A stretch of 48,547 bases of DNA from Enterococcaceae bacterium (GTDB taxonomy: Bacteria; Bacillota; Bacilli; Lactobacillales; Enterococcaceae): the NCBI GenBank assembly GCA_022649665.1, contig JALCOL010000016.1, forward strand, positions 1-48,547. Reading direction: 5' to 3'. A model generated the notes under the pieces. The model saw nothing but the letters and a program-made list of their open reading frames with translations, was not told the DNA's origin and did no database searches. Position 1 is the stretch's first letter. Each line of letters starts with the position of its first letter. Positions 25,834 through 35,409 of the stretch are shown here, piece by piece. Made by a program: the position numbers and the translations under genes.

Positions 25834-27924
25834 ATGGATTCTATCGAAATGATAGTCGCGTTTGGCTTAGCGATCACGATTTCCAGCGTTATCAGCCGGC
25901 TGGTGCCGCCGATTCCGACACCGATCATCCAGATTCTTTTGGGGATCTTGCTGGGGCTGACACCGATCGGCCATGGTCTTGTCTTTACCCCGGAAGTCTT
26001 TTTGGTGATGATCATCGCTCCGCTTCTTTTCCGCGAAGGAGAAAAAGCAAATATTTTATCTTTTTTAGAAAACTCGAGTGCGATCCTGTTTTTGGCCTTT
26101 ATCGGGGTGATCGTCACTTTGCTTGGGATCGGGATGACGGTTCATTATTTACTACCGATGCTGCCGCTAGCAGCTTGTTTCGCTTTAGGCGCCGCGCTTG
26201 GACCGACAGACGCCGTTGCTGTCAAAAGTCTCTCGGGCGGCTTGCAGTTTTCCAAAAAATCGCTGACGATCTTGGAAGGCGAAGGATTATTGAACGATGC
26301 ATCCGGCGTCACGGCTTTTCAATTTGCGCTGGCGGCGCTCGTGACGGGCGGCTTTTCGGTGACCGACGCCGCGCAGACATTGGTCTTCGCGAGTATCGGC
26401 GGGGCTTTGATCGGCTTTCTGTTAGTCTGGATCAAAGGACAGATCGTTCTGTTGATCGAAAAAGCGTCAGCTAAAGACGTCAGCACGTATTTGCTGCTGG
26501 AGCTTTTGCTGCCGTTTATTGCATATCTTTTGGCCGAATTATGCCACAGCTCCGGGATCATCGCTGCGGTCGTCGCCGGGGTGATGCAGTCTTCGGGTTT
26601 TCGGCACTTTTCGCTTTTTGAGGCGAAATTAGCAACGGTTTCAGAGAACACCTGGTCGACGATCGAATTCACATTGAACGCGCTGGTCTTCTTGATTTTA
26701 GGCGTGGAAGTCGCGCAAGTCTTTTCGCCGATCTGGGAAGCGAAAGAATTTTCAAATGGCTATCTCTTGATGGTCATTCTGCTCTTGAGCTTTCTGCTCT
26801 TTTTGATCCGCTTTTTGGCGATCAGCATCTTTTTTCTATTTAAAGACGGCTGGAAGCAAACGAAAGCACATTTTCACGATCTTTTAGTATTGACGTTCGG
26901 CGGCGTGAAAGGCACGGTCAGTTTAGCAACGATTTTTATTCTGCCGCTGACGATCCACCAGGTGCCGTTCGAGTGGCGTGCGCTGCTTCTGTTTTTGACA
27001 GCCTGCGTGATCTTGGTCACCCTCTTGGTCGGGATTTTAGTCTTGCCGCGTTTGGCGACTGATCAAGAGAGCGAGCCGCTCGATAAGCAGGAAGTCACGA
27101 TTTTGGCAGAGGTGATCCATATCTTGCGCGGCGAGATCAAAGACAAAGAAAAGGATGATAAGAAGCGGCTCGCGGCCGAAGCGATCATCGACAGCTACCG
27201 CGACCGGATCCATGAGATCTACTTGGACTCTTTCACGCTGGAAACAAAAGAAGAGTCAGATGAGATCTTGAGTTTGATGGTCACGATCGAACGCGATAGT
27301 TTGAATGAGGCCTATCATCACGGAAGGATCAGTGAAGCAGCTTTTCGTTTTTATCAGCGGTTCGTCTTAACGATCAACCGCCGGATCCAGCCGGTCTCGC
27401 TGCGTTCATTTTTGAACATGATGTATTTGTCTTTCCACCGGATCATGTGGAGTGTGACTCACCCGCGGCTTCTGCTGAAACGGTTCCGCCATAAAGAAGT
27501 GCAGCTGACAAGTACTGATTATGATGCGATCCGCGAGCTGTTTCGTGAAAACTCGCAGTTGATTTTTTCCAGCTTGGATAATTTAGAAGATGTATATGAT
27601 TCTTTTTTGTTGAAATACTTTATCACTCAGCGCCGTCGCTTGATCCGCCGCTTGGACCAAGGGACTTTCATCCCGCTTGTCCTTGTGCGGCAGGAGCCGG
27701 TTTATGCACGGGAAGTTCTGCGCGGCTATTATTTGGAACGAAAAGCGATCGATGAATACGAGGTTTCCGGCAAGATCACTTCTTGGCAGGCGAACGAGTA
27801 CCGCCAGCAGACGAACTTGCTCGAATCGTATTCTTTGAATAAACTGGAAGAGGAGATCCCTTGGCGGTTTGCGATCCGCAAACGGCATTTCAAAAAGCAG
27901 CAGGCGAAAGGAGCCGGAAAATGA
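25834..27924 (+). CDS. CPA1-type Na+(K+)/H+ antiporter
   Basis: The 696-residue membrane protein has about 12 hydrophobic segments in residues 1-410 and a long charged cytoplasmic tail of roughly 280 residues. CPA1/NhaP landmarks are ALGPTDAVAVKSL and EGEGLLNDASGVTAFQFA, whose Asn-Asp pair is the ion and proton site. It exchanges sodium or potassium for protons for pH and salt homeostasis. The tail, rich in Arg and Glu, is larger than in NhaP proper and may be regulatory. ATG at 25834 has a weak ribosome binding site (AAGGACTG), suggesting coupling to the small upstream gene. Its stop overlaps the next start as ATGA. Confidence 0.9.
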   Translation: MDSIEMIVAFGLAITISSVISRLVPPIPTPIIQILLGILLGLTPIGHGLVFTPEVFLVMIIAPLLFREGEKANILSFLENSSAILFLAFIGVIVTLLGIGMTVHYLLPMLPLAACFALGAALGPTDAVAVKSLSGGLQFSKKSLTILEGEGLLNDASGVTAFQFALAALVTGGFSVTDAAQTLVFASIGGALIGFLLVWIKGQIVLLIEKASAKDVSTYLLLELLLPFIAYLLAELCHSSGIIAAVVAGVMQSSGFRHFSLFEAKLATVSENTWSTIEFTLNALVFLILGVEVAQVFSPIWEAKEFSNGYLLMVILLLSFLLFLIRFLAISIFFLFKDGWKQTKAHFHDLLVLTFGGVKGTVSLATIFILPLTIHQVPFEWRALLLFLTACVILVTLLVGILVLPRLATDQESEPLDKQEVTILAEVIHILRGEIKDKEKDDKKRLAAEAIIDSYRDRIHEIYLDSFTLETKEESDEILSLMVTIERDSLNEAYHHGRISEAAFRFYQRFVLTINRRIQPVSLRSFLNMMYLSFHRIMWSVTHPRLLLKRFRHKEVQLTSTDYDAIRELFRENSQLIFSSLDNLEDVYDSFLLKYFITQRRRLIRRLDQGTFIPLVLVRQEPVYAREVLRGYYLERKAIDEYEVSGKITSWQANEYRQQTNLLESYSLNKLEEEIPWRFAIRKRHFKKQQAKGAGK

Positions 27925-29105
27925 ATGATTTCGATTTGTATCTACCGACAAAAGTCTACTTTGGCAGACAAAAGATCAAAGAATTGTCGCAGGTGATTGC
28001 TTCATTTGGCAATCGTGTTTTGCTGGTTTACGGCGGAGCGAGCATTCAGAAAAATGGGATTCTTACTCAAGTGATCGAACAATTGAACGGAAATGAGATT
28101 TTCGAGCTTTCAGGGATCCAGCCGAATCCGCGGATCGAAAAAGTCCGCGAAGGGCAGCAGATCTGTAAACTTGAAAAAATCGAAGTTGTTTTAGCGGTTG
28201 GCGGCGGCTCAGTCATGGATAGCGCCAAAGCGATCGCAGCGAGTGCCTTTTATGAAGGCGACCCGTGGGACTTTACCCACGGGATGGAACAAGTAACGCG
28301 CGCCTTGCCGCTTGTTGTCGTGCCGACGCTTTCGGCGACCGGCAGCGAAGGAAATGGGACGGGCGTTTTGAGCGATTGGGAAAACCACCGCAAACAAGGA
28401 TTCCGCAGCGACTTAGTGCGGCCGTACGCGGCGATTTTGGATCCGGGTTATACTTTCAGTGTCCCGCCATTTCAAACAGCAGCCGGCTCGGCGGATATTT
28501 TGAGCCATTTGCTGGAAAATTATTTTGACCAAACGCCTGGTACGGCTTTTCAGGATCACTTGGCAGAAGGAATGATGCAGACTGTTTTGGAAAACACGCC
28601 GCGCGCTTTGCAGGAGCCCGCAGATTACGATGCACGTGCCAATTTGATGTGGAGCGCTTTTTGGGCACTCAACGGGTTGACTGGTGCCGGCCGCGGAGTT
28701 GCGTGGAGCGCGCACGCGATCGAGCATGAATTAAGCGCGTATTACGACGTGACCCATGGTGCGGGACTTGCGATCTTAACGCCGCGCTGGATGATGCATG
28801 TTTTGAATGACGAGACGAAGCACGATTTTGCCCGTTTTGCAAAAGAAGTTTGGAAGCTTTCAGGGAGCGACGAGCTGCTGCTGGCAAAGCAAGGAATCCA
28901 AGCGCTATATCAAGTGTTTGAAGCGTGGGGGCTGCCGCTGACGCTGCCGGAAATCGGGATCGATGCAGAAAATTTAGAAAAAATGGCGCAGGCCGCCTAT
29001 GAGCATAAGCTGAAAAACGCCGCGACTTATCAGCCGCTGTCAGCTAAAGATATCTTCACGATCTTAGAGCAATGCATGCAGCCCATGGAGTTTTCTTTTG
29101 AATAG
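27921..29105 (+). CDS. Iron-containing (BDH-like) alcohol dehydrogenase
   Basis: The 394-residue protein begins at ATG 27921, overlapping the antiporter stop; GAAAGGAG lies 10 bases upstream. It has the NAD(P)-binding VLAVGGGSVMDSAKAIA, the STVPTLSATGSEG-like PTLSATGSE loop, and metal ligands in ADILSHLLENYFDQ and the HAIEHELSAYYDVTHGAGL region. These place it with YugJ/YugK and BDH, NADPH-dependent butanol dehydrogenases that reduce aldehydes. The physiological substrate is not predictable. No partner gene is nearby; the link to the antiporter is probably only transcriptional. Confidence 0.92.
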   Translation: MNDFDLYLPTKVYFGRQKIKELSQVIASFGNRVLLVYGGASIQKNGILTQVIEQLNGNEIFELSGIQPNPRIEKVREGQQICKLEKIEVVLAVGGGSVMDSAKAIAASAFYEGDPWDFTHGMEQVTRALPLVVVPTLSATGSEGNGTGVLSDWENHRKQGFRSDLVRPYAAILDPGYTFSVPPFQTAAGSADILSHLLENYFDQTPGTAFQDHLAEGMMQTVLENTPRALQEPADYDARANLMWSAFWALNGLTGAGRGVAWSAHAIEHELSAYYDVTHGAGLAILTPRWMMHVLNDETKHDFARFAKEVWKLSGSDELLLAKQGIQALYQVFEAWGLPLTLPEIGIDAENLEKMAQAAYEHKLKNAATYQPLSAKDIFTILEQCMQPMEFSFE

Positions 29106-29133
29106 CGGAATCGATTAGAGAAGAGGAAGTTTG

Positions 29134-29952
29134 TTGAGAATTTTATTTATCGGCGACATCGTTGGTTCTTTAGGGCGCAAGGCGCTGAAAACGTATTTGC
29201 CGCAGCTGAAGCAGAAATATCATCCGCAAGTCACGATCGTCAATGGTGAAAATGCTGCGGGCGGCCGCGGGATCACGGAAAAAATTTATAAAGAGTTCTT
29301 GCAAAACGGCGTAGATGTGATCACGATGGGAAACCATACATGGGATAACCGCGACATTTTTGAATTTATCGATGATGCCCAAAAGCTTTTGCGTCCGGCA
29401 AATTTTCCGGCGGGAACGCCGGGCGTCGGGTTGCGTTTTTTCAAAGTCAATCAAGCCGTTTTGGCGGTGATCAATCTGCAGGCGCGTTCGTTTATGGCGC
29501 CGCTGGATGATCCGTTTGCTGCGGCTGAGCAATTAATCCAGCAGGCGCTGGAAAAAACACCATTGATCTTTATTGACTTCCACGGCGAGACGACTAGCGA
29601 AAAGCTTGCAATGGCTTGGTTTCTTGACGGCCGCGTCTCAGCTCTCATTGGGACGCACACTCATGTTCAAACCAGCGATGCACGGATCCTGCCGGAAGGA
29701 ACCGGTTATTTGACTGATGCCGGAATGACTGGTCCGCGCGACGGGATCTTGGGAATGAAGAAAGAATCAGTTATTGAGCGCTTTCGGACGCAATTGCCGC
29801 ATCGCTTTGAAGTGGTCGAAAGCGGAGTGATGCAGCTGAACGGCGCTTTCATCGAACTTGATACAGCGACCGGCAAATGCCAAAAAATCGAAACGATCCA
29901 CTGGGAAGACGACCCCTTAAGTGATGAAAAGGGGGACGAATATGGCTGGTAA
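29134..29952 (+). CDS. ymdB: YmdB-family metallophosphoesterase
   Basis: The 272-residue TIGR00282-family enzyme has the binuclear metal motifs IGDIVGSLGRKAL at the N-terminus, VNGENAAGGRG, MGNHTWDNRD, DFHGETTSEK and GTHTHVQTSD. In Bacillus YmdB is a cyclic nucleotide phosphodiesterase that influences biofilm and other developmental choices. TTG at 29134 is favoured as start (seven bases after GAGGAAG) over TTG at 29131. The next gene starts inside its last codons. The order ymdB-ymcA-mutS-mutL resembles the Bacillus ymdB to mutL region with the intervening genes missing. Confidence 0.93.
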   Translation: MRILFIGDIVGSLGRKALKTYLPQLKQKYHPQVTIVNGENAAGGRGITEKIYKEFLQNGVDVITMGNHTWDNRDIFEFIDDAQKLLRPANFPAGTPGVGLRFFKVNQAVLAVINLQARSFMAPLDDPFAAAEQLIQQALEKTPLIFIDFHGETTSEKLAMAWFLDGRVSALIGTHTHVQTSDARILPEGTGYLTDAGMTGPRDGILGMKKESVIERFRTQLPHRFEVVESGVMQLNGAFIELDTATGKCQKIETIHWEDDPLSDEKGDEYGW

Positions 29953-30283
29953 AGAAAAATTCTCAGATGCTGCGCTCTCTGCACTGCTTGCTGATTTGGC
30001 CGCGGCGGCACCCGTTCGGGAATATAAACGACTTGAAAAACAAGTTGAGGAGAATACAGAATTAAAAGCTTTGGAAGAAGCTGTTAAAGAAAAGCAAAAG
30101 GAAGTCGTCCGGGCGCAAGCCAGCGGTCAAGCTGAAAAAGCTGAAAGACTGGAAATAGAGCTAGCTGCACTAAGAGAGGAACTGGAACACGATCCCCTTG
30201 CTGAACGTTACCGCGAGGCACTGCAGACAGTCGATGAGCTTTTGCAAAATATTGTAAGCGAGATCCGTGAAGAATTATTTTAG
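29942..30283 (+). CDS. ymcA: YlbF/YmcA family protein
   Basis: The 113-residue, almost entirely helical protein belongs to the DUF964/YlbF-YmcA group, with EYKRLEKQVEENTELKALEEA and a conserved late ALQTVDELLQNIVSEI. In Bacillus YmcA (RicA) acts with YlbF and YaaT as a complex that promotes mRNA processing by RNase Y, competence and biofilm formation. Start ATG 29942 lies inside ymdB after AAAAGGGGG. The position directly before mutS is that of ymcA, so I use that name rather than ylbF. Confidence 0.85.
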   Translation: MAGKEKFSDAALSALLADLAAAAPVREYKRLEKQVEENTELKALEEAVKEKQKEVVRAQASGQAEKAERLEIELAALREELEHDPLAERYREALQTVDELLQNIVSEIREELF

Positions 30284-30298
30284 AAAGGAGGGCTGACG

Positions 30299-32887
30299 AT
30301 GCCGCAAAAAACCAAAAACACCCCGATGATGCAGCAGTATTTCGCGGTAAAAGAACAGTATCCGGATGCCTTTCTTTTTTACCGGCTTGGTGATTTTTAC
30401 GAGTTATTTTACGAAGATGCCCTCAAAATCGCCCAACTGCTGGAATTGACTTTGACGAGCCGTAATAAAAATGCCGAAGATCCGATCCCGATGTGCGGTG
30501 TGCCCCATCATGCAGCCGACAGCTATATCGACACTTTAATCGATCAGGGATATAAAGTCGCGATCTGCGAACAAATGGAAGATCCGAAAACAACCAAAGG
30601 AATGGTCAAACGCGAAGTGATCCAAGTTGTCACGCCAGGTACGCGGATGAGCAGCCAAGGGAATGCTGCCAAGGAAAACAACTATCTGACTGCCTTGGTC
30701 ATCGGTGAAGGCGACTATGGCTTGGCTTATGCGGATCTTTCGACCGGCGAGTTGAAAGCCACGACGCTGGAAGATTGGGAAAGCGTTTTTGATGAGCTGA
30801 ACCACTTAGCGACGCGCGAGATGGTGATCACCGGCGAGCTGCCGGCGGAACAAATGCAAATGGCAGAAAACCGCGACATTCTTTTATCGCAATTTTCACC
30901 AGCGGAAAGCTCATCGCTCAGCCGGGAACTTACCCATGCAGTCAAGAGCGGCAGCGAACAAAGTGCCGCAGAATTGTTAGTCGGCTATTTGGAAAATACT
31001 CAGAAACGTCATTTGGATCATTTACAGCATGCGGAAAGTTATTCAGTCGATCATTATTTGAAGCTCGACAGCAATGCGCGCTTTAATCTTGAACTGACGC
31101 GCTCGATCCGAAACGGCACCAAACAAGGAACACTTTTGTGGCTTTTGGATGAAACGCAGACGGCAATGGGCGGGCGCCTCTTGAAACACTGGCTGGAGCG
31201 TCCTTTGATCCAGCAGAAAAAAATCGAAACGCGCCAAGCGTGGACGGCGTCCCTTTTTGAAAGTTATTTTGAACGATTGGAATTGCAAGATCTGCTGAAA
31301 AAAGTATATGATCTGGAGCGTTTAGCCGGTCGGGTAGCTTTCGGCAGTGCGAATGCCCGCGATTTGAATCAGCTGAAAACTTCTTTAGCACAGGTTCCAG
31401 CGATCCGCCAACTGCTGGAAGGTTTGGATCAAAAGCTTTGGCAGCCAGTCTTGCAGGAGATCCAGCCGCTCGATGGGTTGACGGAGCTGATCGATCAAGC
31501 GATCGAAGCAGATCCGCCGCTCTCAGTCACAGAAGGGGGCGTCATTCGAACAGGCTATGATCCAAGACTTGATGGTTATCGCGATGCGATGCAGCATGGT
31601 CGGGAATGGTTGGCGCAAATCGAAGCCCGCGAACGCGAAGCGACTGGGATCAGAAATTTAAAAATCGGGTACAATCGCGTTTTCGGCTACTATATCGAGA
31701 TCACCAAAGCGAATCTCAAAGCATTGCCGGAAGGGCGCTACGATCGTAAACAAACCTTGACGAATGCCGAGCGCTTTATCACGCCGGAGCTGAAAGAAAT
31801 CGAAACGAAAATTCTAGAGGCTGAAGAAAAATCGATCACACTTGAATATGAGCTGTTTCAAAAAGTTCGCGAGGCTGCCAAGGCTGAAATAGAGCCATTG
31901 CAAAGGCTGGCGAAAGGAATTTCTTCTTTAGATGTGCTCCAAGCATTTGCACAGATCAGCGAAAATAATCATTACGTCCGGCCGCAGCTTTTGAAAGGTT
32001 CTCAGCGGCTGATGATCAAGGAAGGCCGCCACCCGGTCGTTGAAAAAGTATTAGGACCGCAAAGCTATATCCCGAATGATATTGAAATGGATGAACAAGA
32101 AGAGATCCTTTTGATCACTGGTCCGAATATGTCCGGGAAAAGCACCTATATGCGGCAATTGGCGCTGACGGTGATCATGGCGCAGATCGGTTGTTTTGTT
32201 CCAGCAGAAAGTGCTGAGATGCCGATTTTCGATCAGATCTTTACGCGGATCGGCGCAAGCGACGATTTGACGAATGGACAATCGACTTTCATGGTAGAGA
32301 TGATGGAGGCCAATCAAGCGCTTCAGCATGCGAGCAGCCAAAGTTTGATCTTGTTCGATGAATTAGGGCGCGGAACTGCTACATATGACGGAATGGCACT
32401 GGCACAAGGAATCATTGAATATATCCACCAGCATCTGCACTGCAAAACACTTTTTTCAACGCACTATCATGAGTTGACGATTCTTGACGAAACGTTGACG
32501 CATTTGAAAAATATGCATGTCGGAGCAGTTGAAAAAGATGGAAAGCTGGTCTTTTTGCATAAAATGCTGGCGGGTCCGGCAGATAAAAGTTACGGGATCC
32601 ATGTTGCCCGCTTGGCAGGTTTGCCGGAAACGCTCCTGGATCGCTCTTCAAAGATCTTGGAGGAGCTGGAAGAGAAGGCCGACAGCGAAGCGCGCGAGTC
32701 GGCAGCGGTCGTTGCGAAAGAAGCACCCGATCAAAAAGCAGCAGAGACAGATGGGCAGCTGTCGCTGTTCCCTGAAGAGTCGGCTGCTGAGAGTGCGGTA
32801 CTCAATGCGCTGAAAGAGAGCAATCTTTTAGAGATGACGCCGCTGGAAGCGCTGAATCTTTTGTCAAAATGGCAAAAGAGTCTTTAA
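30299..32887 (+). CDS. mutS: DNA mismatch repair protein MutS
   Basis: MutS recognises mismatches and small loops. The 862-residue protein opens with the mismatch-binding [11 protein letters not shown] (Phe-x-Glu) and continues through connector, core and clamp. The ATPase has Walker [16 protein letters not shown] near residue 610, Walker [12 protein letters not shown] and the downstream FSTHYHEL. The extreme C-terminus, with LSLFPEES, resembles the tail that in Bacillus binds the beta clamp. AGAAAGGAGG precedes ATG at 30299. mutL follows 15 bases after the stop. Confidence 0.98.
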   Translation: MPQKTKNTPMMQQYFAVKEQYPDAFLFYRLGDFYELFYEDALKIAQLLELTLTSRNKNAEDPIPMCGVPHHAADSYIDTLIDQGYKVAICEQMEDPKTTKGMVKREVIQVVTPGTRMSSQGNAAKENNYLTALVIGEGDYGLAYADLSTGELKATTLEDWESVFDELNHLATREMVITGELPAEQMQMAENRDILLSQFSPAESSSLSRELTHAVKSGSEQSAAELLVGYLENTQKRHLDHLQHAESYSVDHYLKLDSNARFNLELTRSIRNGTKQGTLLWLLDETQTAMGGRLLKHWLERPLIQQKKIETRQAWTASLFESYFERLELQDLLKKVYDLERLAGRVAFGSANARDLNQLKTSLAQVPAIRQLLEGLDQKLWQPVLQEIQPLDGLTELIDQAIEADPPLSVTEGGVIRTGYDPRLDGYRDAMQHGREWLAQIEAREREATGIRNLKIGYNRVFGYYIEITKANLKALPEGRYDRKQTLTNAERFITPELKEIETKILEAEEKSITLEYELFQKVREAAKAEIEPLQRLAKGISSLDVLQAFAQISENNHYVRPQLLKGSQRLMIKEGRHPVVEKVLGPQSYIPNDIEMDEQEEILLITGPNMSGKSTYMRQLALTVIMAQIGCFVPAESAEMPIFDQIFTRIGASDDLTNGQSTFMVEMMEANQALQHASSQSLILFDELGRGTATYDGMALAQGIIEYIHQHLHCKTLFSTHYHELTILDETLTHLKNMHVGAVEKDGKLVFLHKMLAGPADKSYGIHVARLAGLPETLLDRSSKILEELEEKADSEARESAAVVAKEAPDQKAAETDGQLSLFPEESAAESAVLNALKESNLLEMTPLEALNLLSKWQKSL

Positions 32888-32902
32888 AGTGAGGTGAAGG
32901 CA

Positions 32903-34756
32903 ATGGAGATCATCGAACTGCCGGAAAATCTAGCGAATCAAATCGCAGCCGGCGAAGTTGTGGAACGTCCCGCTTCGGTCGTCAAGGAACTGCTGGAAAA
33001 TGCGATCGACGCAGGCAGTACTCAAATCGATATCGAGCTGGAAGAAGCCGGTCTGAAGAAGATCCAAGTAATCGACAACGGAAAAGGAATTGCGTCGGAT
33101 GATGTTGCAAATGCCTTCAAGCGTCACGCGACAAGCAAGATCCATACGCAAAATGAACTGTTTCGTATTCGCACGCTTGGTTTTCGCGGCGAGGCCCTTC
33201 CGAGCATCGCATCGGTCGCCAAAGTGACCCTTGAAACGGCAACGGCTGAGGCGGCAGCGGGCAGCCGAATCGAACTGTCAGGTGGCAAGATCACTGAACA
33301 GATTGCCGCTCCGCTCCGTTCGGGAACAAAAATCATCGTTGAAGAATTATTCTTCAATACTCCGGCTCGGTTGAAATATGTCAAGAGCTTGACGACAGAG
33401 TTGTCACATATTGTCGATATCATCAATCGATTGGCGCTTTCTCATCCAGAAATTGCTTTTCGATTGGTCCATGATGGACACTTGATGACTAGAACGACCG
33501 GAAACGGCGAGTTGAAACAAACTCTGGCTGGGATATACGGCGTTGCCGCGGCCAAGAAGATGGCCGCTGTTCATGGCGAAGATCTTGATTTTATCGTCGA
33601 CGGCTGGATCTCGCTCCCGGAGCTGACGCGGGCAAGCAGAAACTACTTGTCGATTATCGTCAACGGACGCTATATCCGCAACTATCCGCTGACTAAAGCG
33701 ATCTTGGCAGGTTATGGATCGAAACTGATGGTCGGGCGATATCCGATGGCAGTGATCCGTGTTCAAATGGATCCGCTGTTAGTCGACGTGAATGTCCATC
33801 CGACCAAACAAGAAGTTCGACTCAGTAAAGAAAAGGAACTAATGACCCTGTTGACAAAGCTGGTCCGTGAAGCGCTGCAGCCGTTGCGGCTGATTCCAGA
33901 AGCCCAGCCACCGAAATCGGAAGAAACGCTGTTTTCGGAAATGCTTTCCGAACAGACCGAGAACGCTTCGCCAGCTGCGAATGATCAGAGTGCGAAGGGC
34001 AAACTGGATTTCGATCCGCAAAGCGGCCAGTTCTTTGTTTCGGAAAAATGGGCGAGCGAATCCCAGCCGGCAGACCAGTGGAAAACGCCAAGAGAACCGT
34101 CAACTGACCAGCAAGCGCGAGAGCTGCCGGATTCAGATAATGTGCAAGAAATCCCGGAAGCACGCCGTTTTCCAGAGTTGGAGTTTTTCGGCCAGATGCA
34201 CGGAACGTATTTATTCGCGCAAAGTGAAGATGGTTTGTACATCGTCGATCAACATGCGGCTCAAGAAAGAATCAAATATGAATATTTCCGCAAGGCGATC
34301 GCTGAACAAAATACTCAGCAGCAGACACTTTTAGTGCCGATTGTGTTGGAATATCCGGGCAATGATATGTTAAAATTAAGAACGCAAGAAGAAGTACTTA
34401 AAAGTATCGGCCTCGAATTGGAGCCTTTCGGCAGCAATAGCCTGATTTTGCGGCATCACCCGGCTTGGTTTCCAAGCGGTGAGGAAGAGGAAACGGCACG
34501 GGCTTTGCTCGATATCTTATTGGATACCGGTCAAGTCGATGTGGCAAAGTTTCGCGAAAAAACAGCGATCATGATGAGCTGCAAGCGCTCGATCAAGGCC
34601 AACCATCACTTGGATGATGCTCAGGCACGCCAGCTTTTGAGTGATTTAGCGCAATGCGAAAATCCCTTCAATTGCCCGCACGGCCGGCCGGTGCTGATCC
34701 ATTTTGGCAATCAAGAAATCGAAAAGATGTTCAAACGCATCCAAGACCCGCACTAG
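32903..34756 (+). CDS. mutL: DNA mismatch repair endonuclease MutL
   Basis: MutL couples MutS recognition to strand incision. The 617-residue protein has GHKL ATPase motifs [24 protein letters not shown] and [15 protein letters not shown], a variable linker, and a C-terminal endonuclease domain with [14 protein letters not shown] and CPHGRPV, so it is a nicking-competent MutL as in organisms without MutH. ATG at 32903 follows GAGGTG; GTG at 32894 would be within that site. Confidence 0.97.
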   Translation: MEIIELPENLANQIAAGEVVERPASVVKELLENAIDAGSTQIDIELEEAGLKKIQVIDNGKGIASDDVANAFKRHATSKIHTQNELFRIRTLGFRGEALPSIASVAKVTLETATAEAAAGSRIELSGGKITEQIAAPLRSGTKIIVEELFFNTPARLKYVKSLTTELSHIVDIINRLALSHPEIAFRLVHDGHLMTRTTGNGELKQTLAGIYGVAAAKKMAAVHGEDLDFIVDGWISLPELTRASRNYLSIIVNGRYIRNYPLTKAILAGYGSKLMVGRYPMAVIRVQMDPLLVDVNVHPTKQEVRLSKEKELMTLLTKLVREALQPLRLIPEAQPPKSEETLFSEMLSEQTENASPAANDQSAKGKLDFDPQSGQFFVSEKWASESQPADQWKTPREPSTDQQARELPDSDNVQEIPEARRFPELEFFGQMHGTYLFAQSEDGLYIVDQHAAQERIKYEYFRKAIAEQNTQQQTLLVPIVLEYPGNDMLKLRTQEEVLKSIGLELEPFGSNSLILRHHPAWFPSGEEEETARALLDILLDTGQVDVAKFREKTAIMMSCKRSIKANHHLDDAQARQLLSDLAQCENPFNCPHGRPVLIHFGNQEIEKMFKRIQDPH

Positions 34757-34780
34757 CGGTAGAAAGAAGAGAACAAAAGT

Positions 34781-35362
34781 ATGGAATTGATATTAGCTTC
34801 TCAATCTCCACGCCGCAGAGAGCTCTTGAAACGCATCGTAAACGAAGACTTTCAAGTATCTCCGGCAGAAATCGATGAAAGTATGGTCGGTTATTCTGAT
34901 CCGAAACAATATGTGCTAGCGATGGCTCATGCAAAAGCCGCAAAAGTTGCTGAACAGAATCCCGCAGCGATCGTGATCGGCTGTGATACGATCGTCACGA
35001 TCAATGATGAAATTTTAGGAAAACCACTCGACCGCGAAGATGCATCAGGGATCTTGCATCTATTAAGCGGACAAACGCACATCGTTTATACAGCGGTCGT
35101 GATCCAGCAAGGAATCAAGCTGGCTGAAGCGGTCGTTCCTTGTGAAGTGACCTTCTGGGATCTGACTGATCAAGAAATCGATAATTATCTGATGACAGAT
35201 GAATATGCGGATAAAGCCGGTGCTTACGGGATCCAAGATCAAGGGGCGCTGCTGGTCAAAAGTGTTTGCGGCGACTACTATAGTGTCGTCGGCTTTCCGG
35301 TCGCGACCGTCGCCCGGATGCTGAAAGATTTTGAACAACCGAGAATCTTGAAAGCGCAGTGA
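34781..35362 (+). CDS. maf: Maf-family nucleotide pyrophosphatase
   Basis: The 193-residue protein has the Maf signature LILASQSPRRRELL at residues 3-16, the catalytic aspartate in GCDTIVTI, and KAGAYGIQDQGALLV. Maf proteins hydrolyse dTTP, UTP and modified nucleotides and are named for a septum-formation phenotype. A DTIV-type loop fits the dTTP/UTP (YhdE) class. The gene lies 24 bases after mutL and ends before a bidirectional terminator. Confidence 0.92.
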   Translation: MELILASQSPRRRELLKRIVNEDFQVSPAEIDESMVGYSDPKQYVLAMAHAKAAKVAEQNPAAIVIGCDTIVTINDEILGKPLDREDASGILHLLSGQTHIVYTAVVIQQGIKLAEAVVPCEVTFWDLTDQEIDNYLMTDEYADKAGAYGIQDQGALLVKSVCGDYYSVVGFPVATVARMLKDFEQPRILKAQ

Positions 35363-35365
35363 AGC

Positions 35366-35407
35366 AAAGAAGAGGCTGGGACAATTTTGTCCCAACCTCT
35401 TCTTTTT
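35366..35407. terminator. Bidirectional terminator between maf and yfhO
   Basis: AAAGAAGAGG (35366-35375) pairs with CCTCTTCTTT (35396-35405), with GGGAC/GTCCC continuing the stem to a short TTTT-containing apex. T-rich tails exist on both strands, so it can end both the mutSL-maf message and the leftward yfhO message. Confidence 0.85.
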
Positions 35408-35409
35408 GC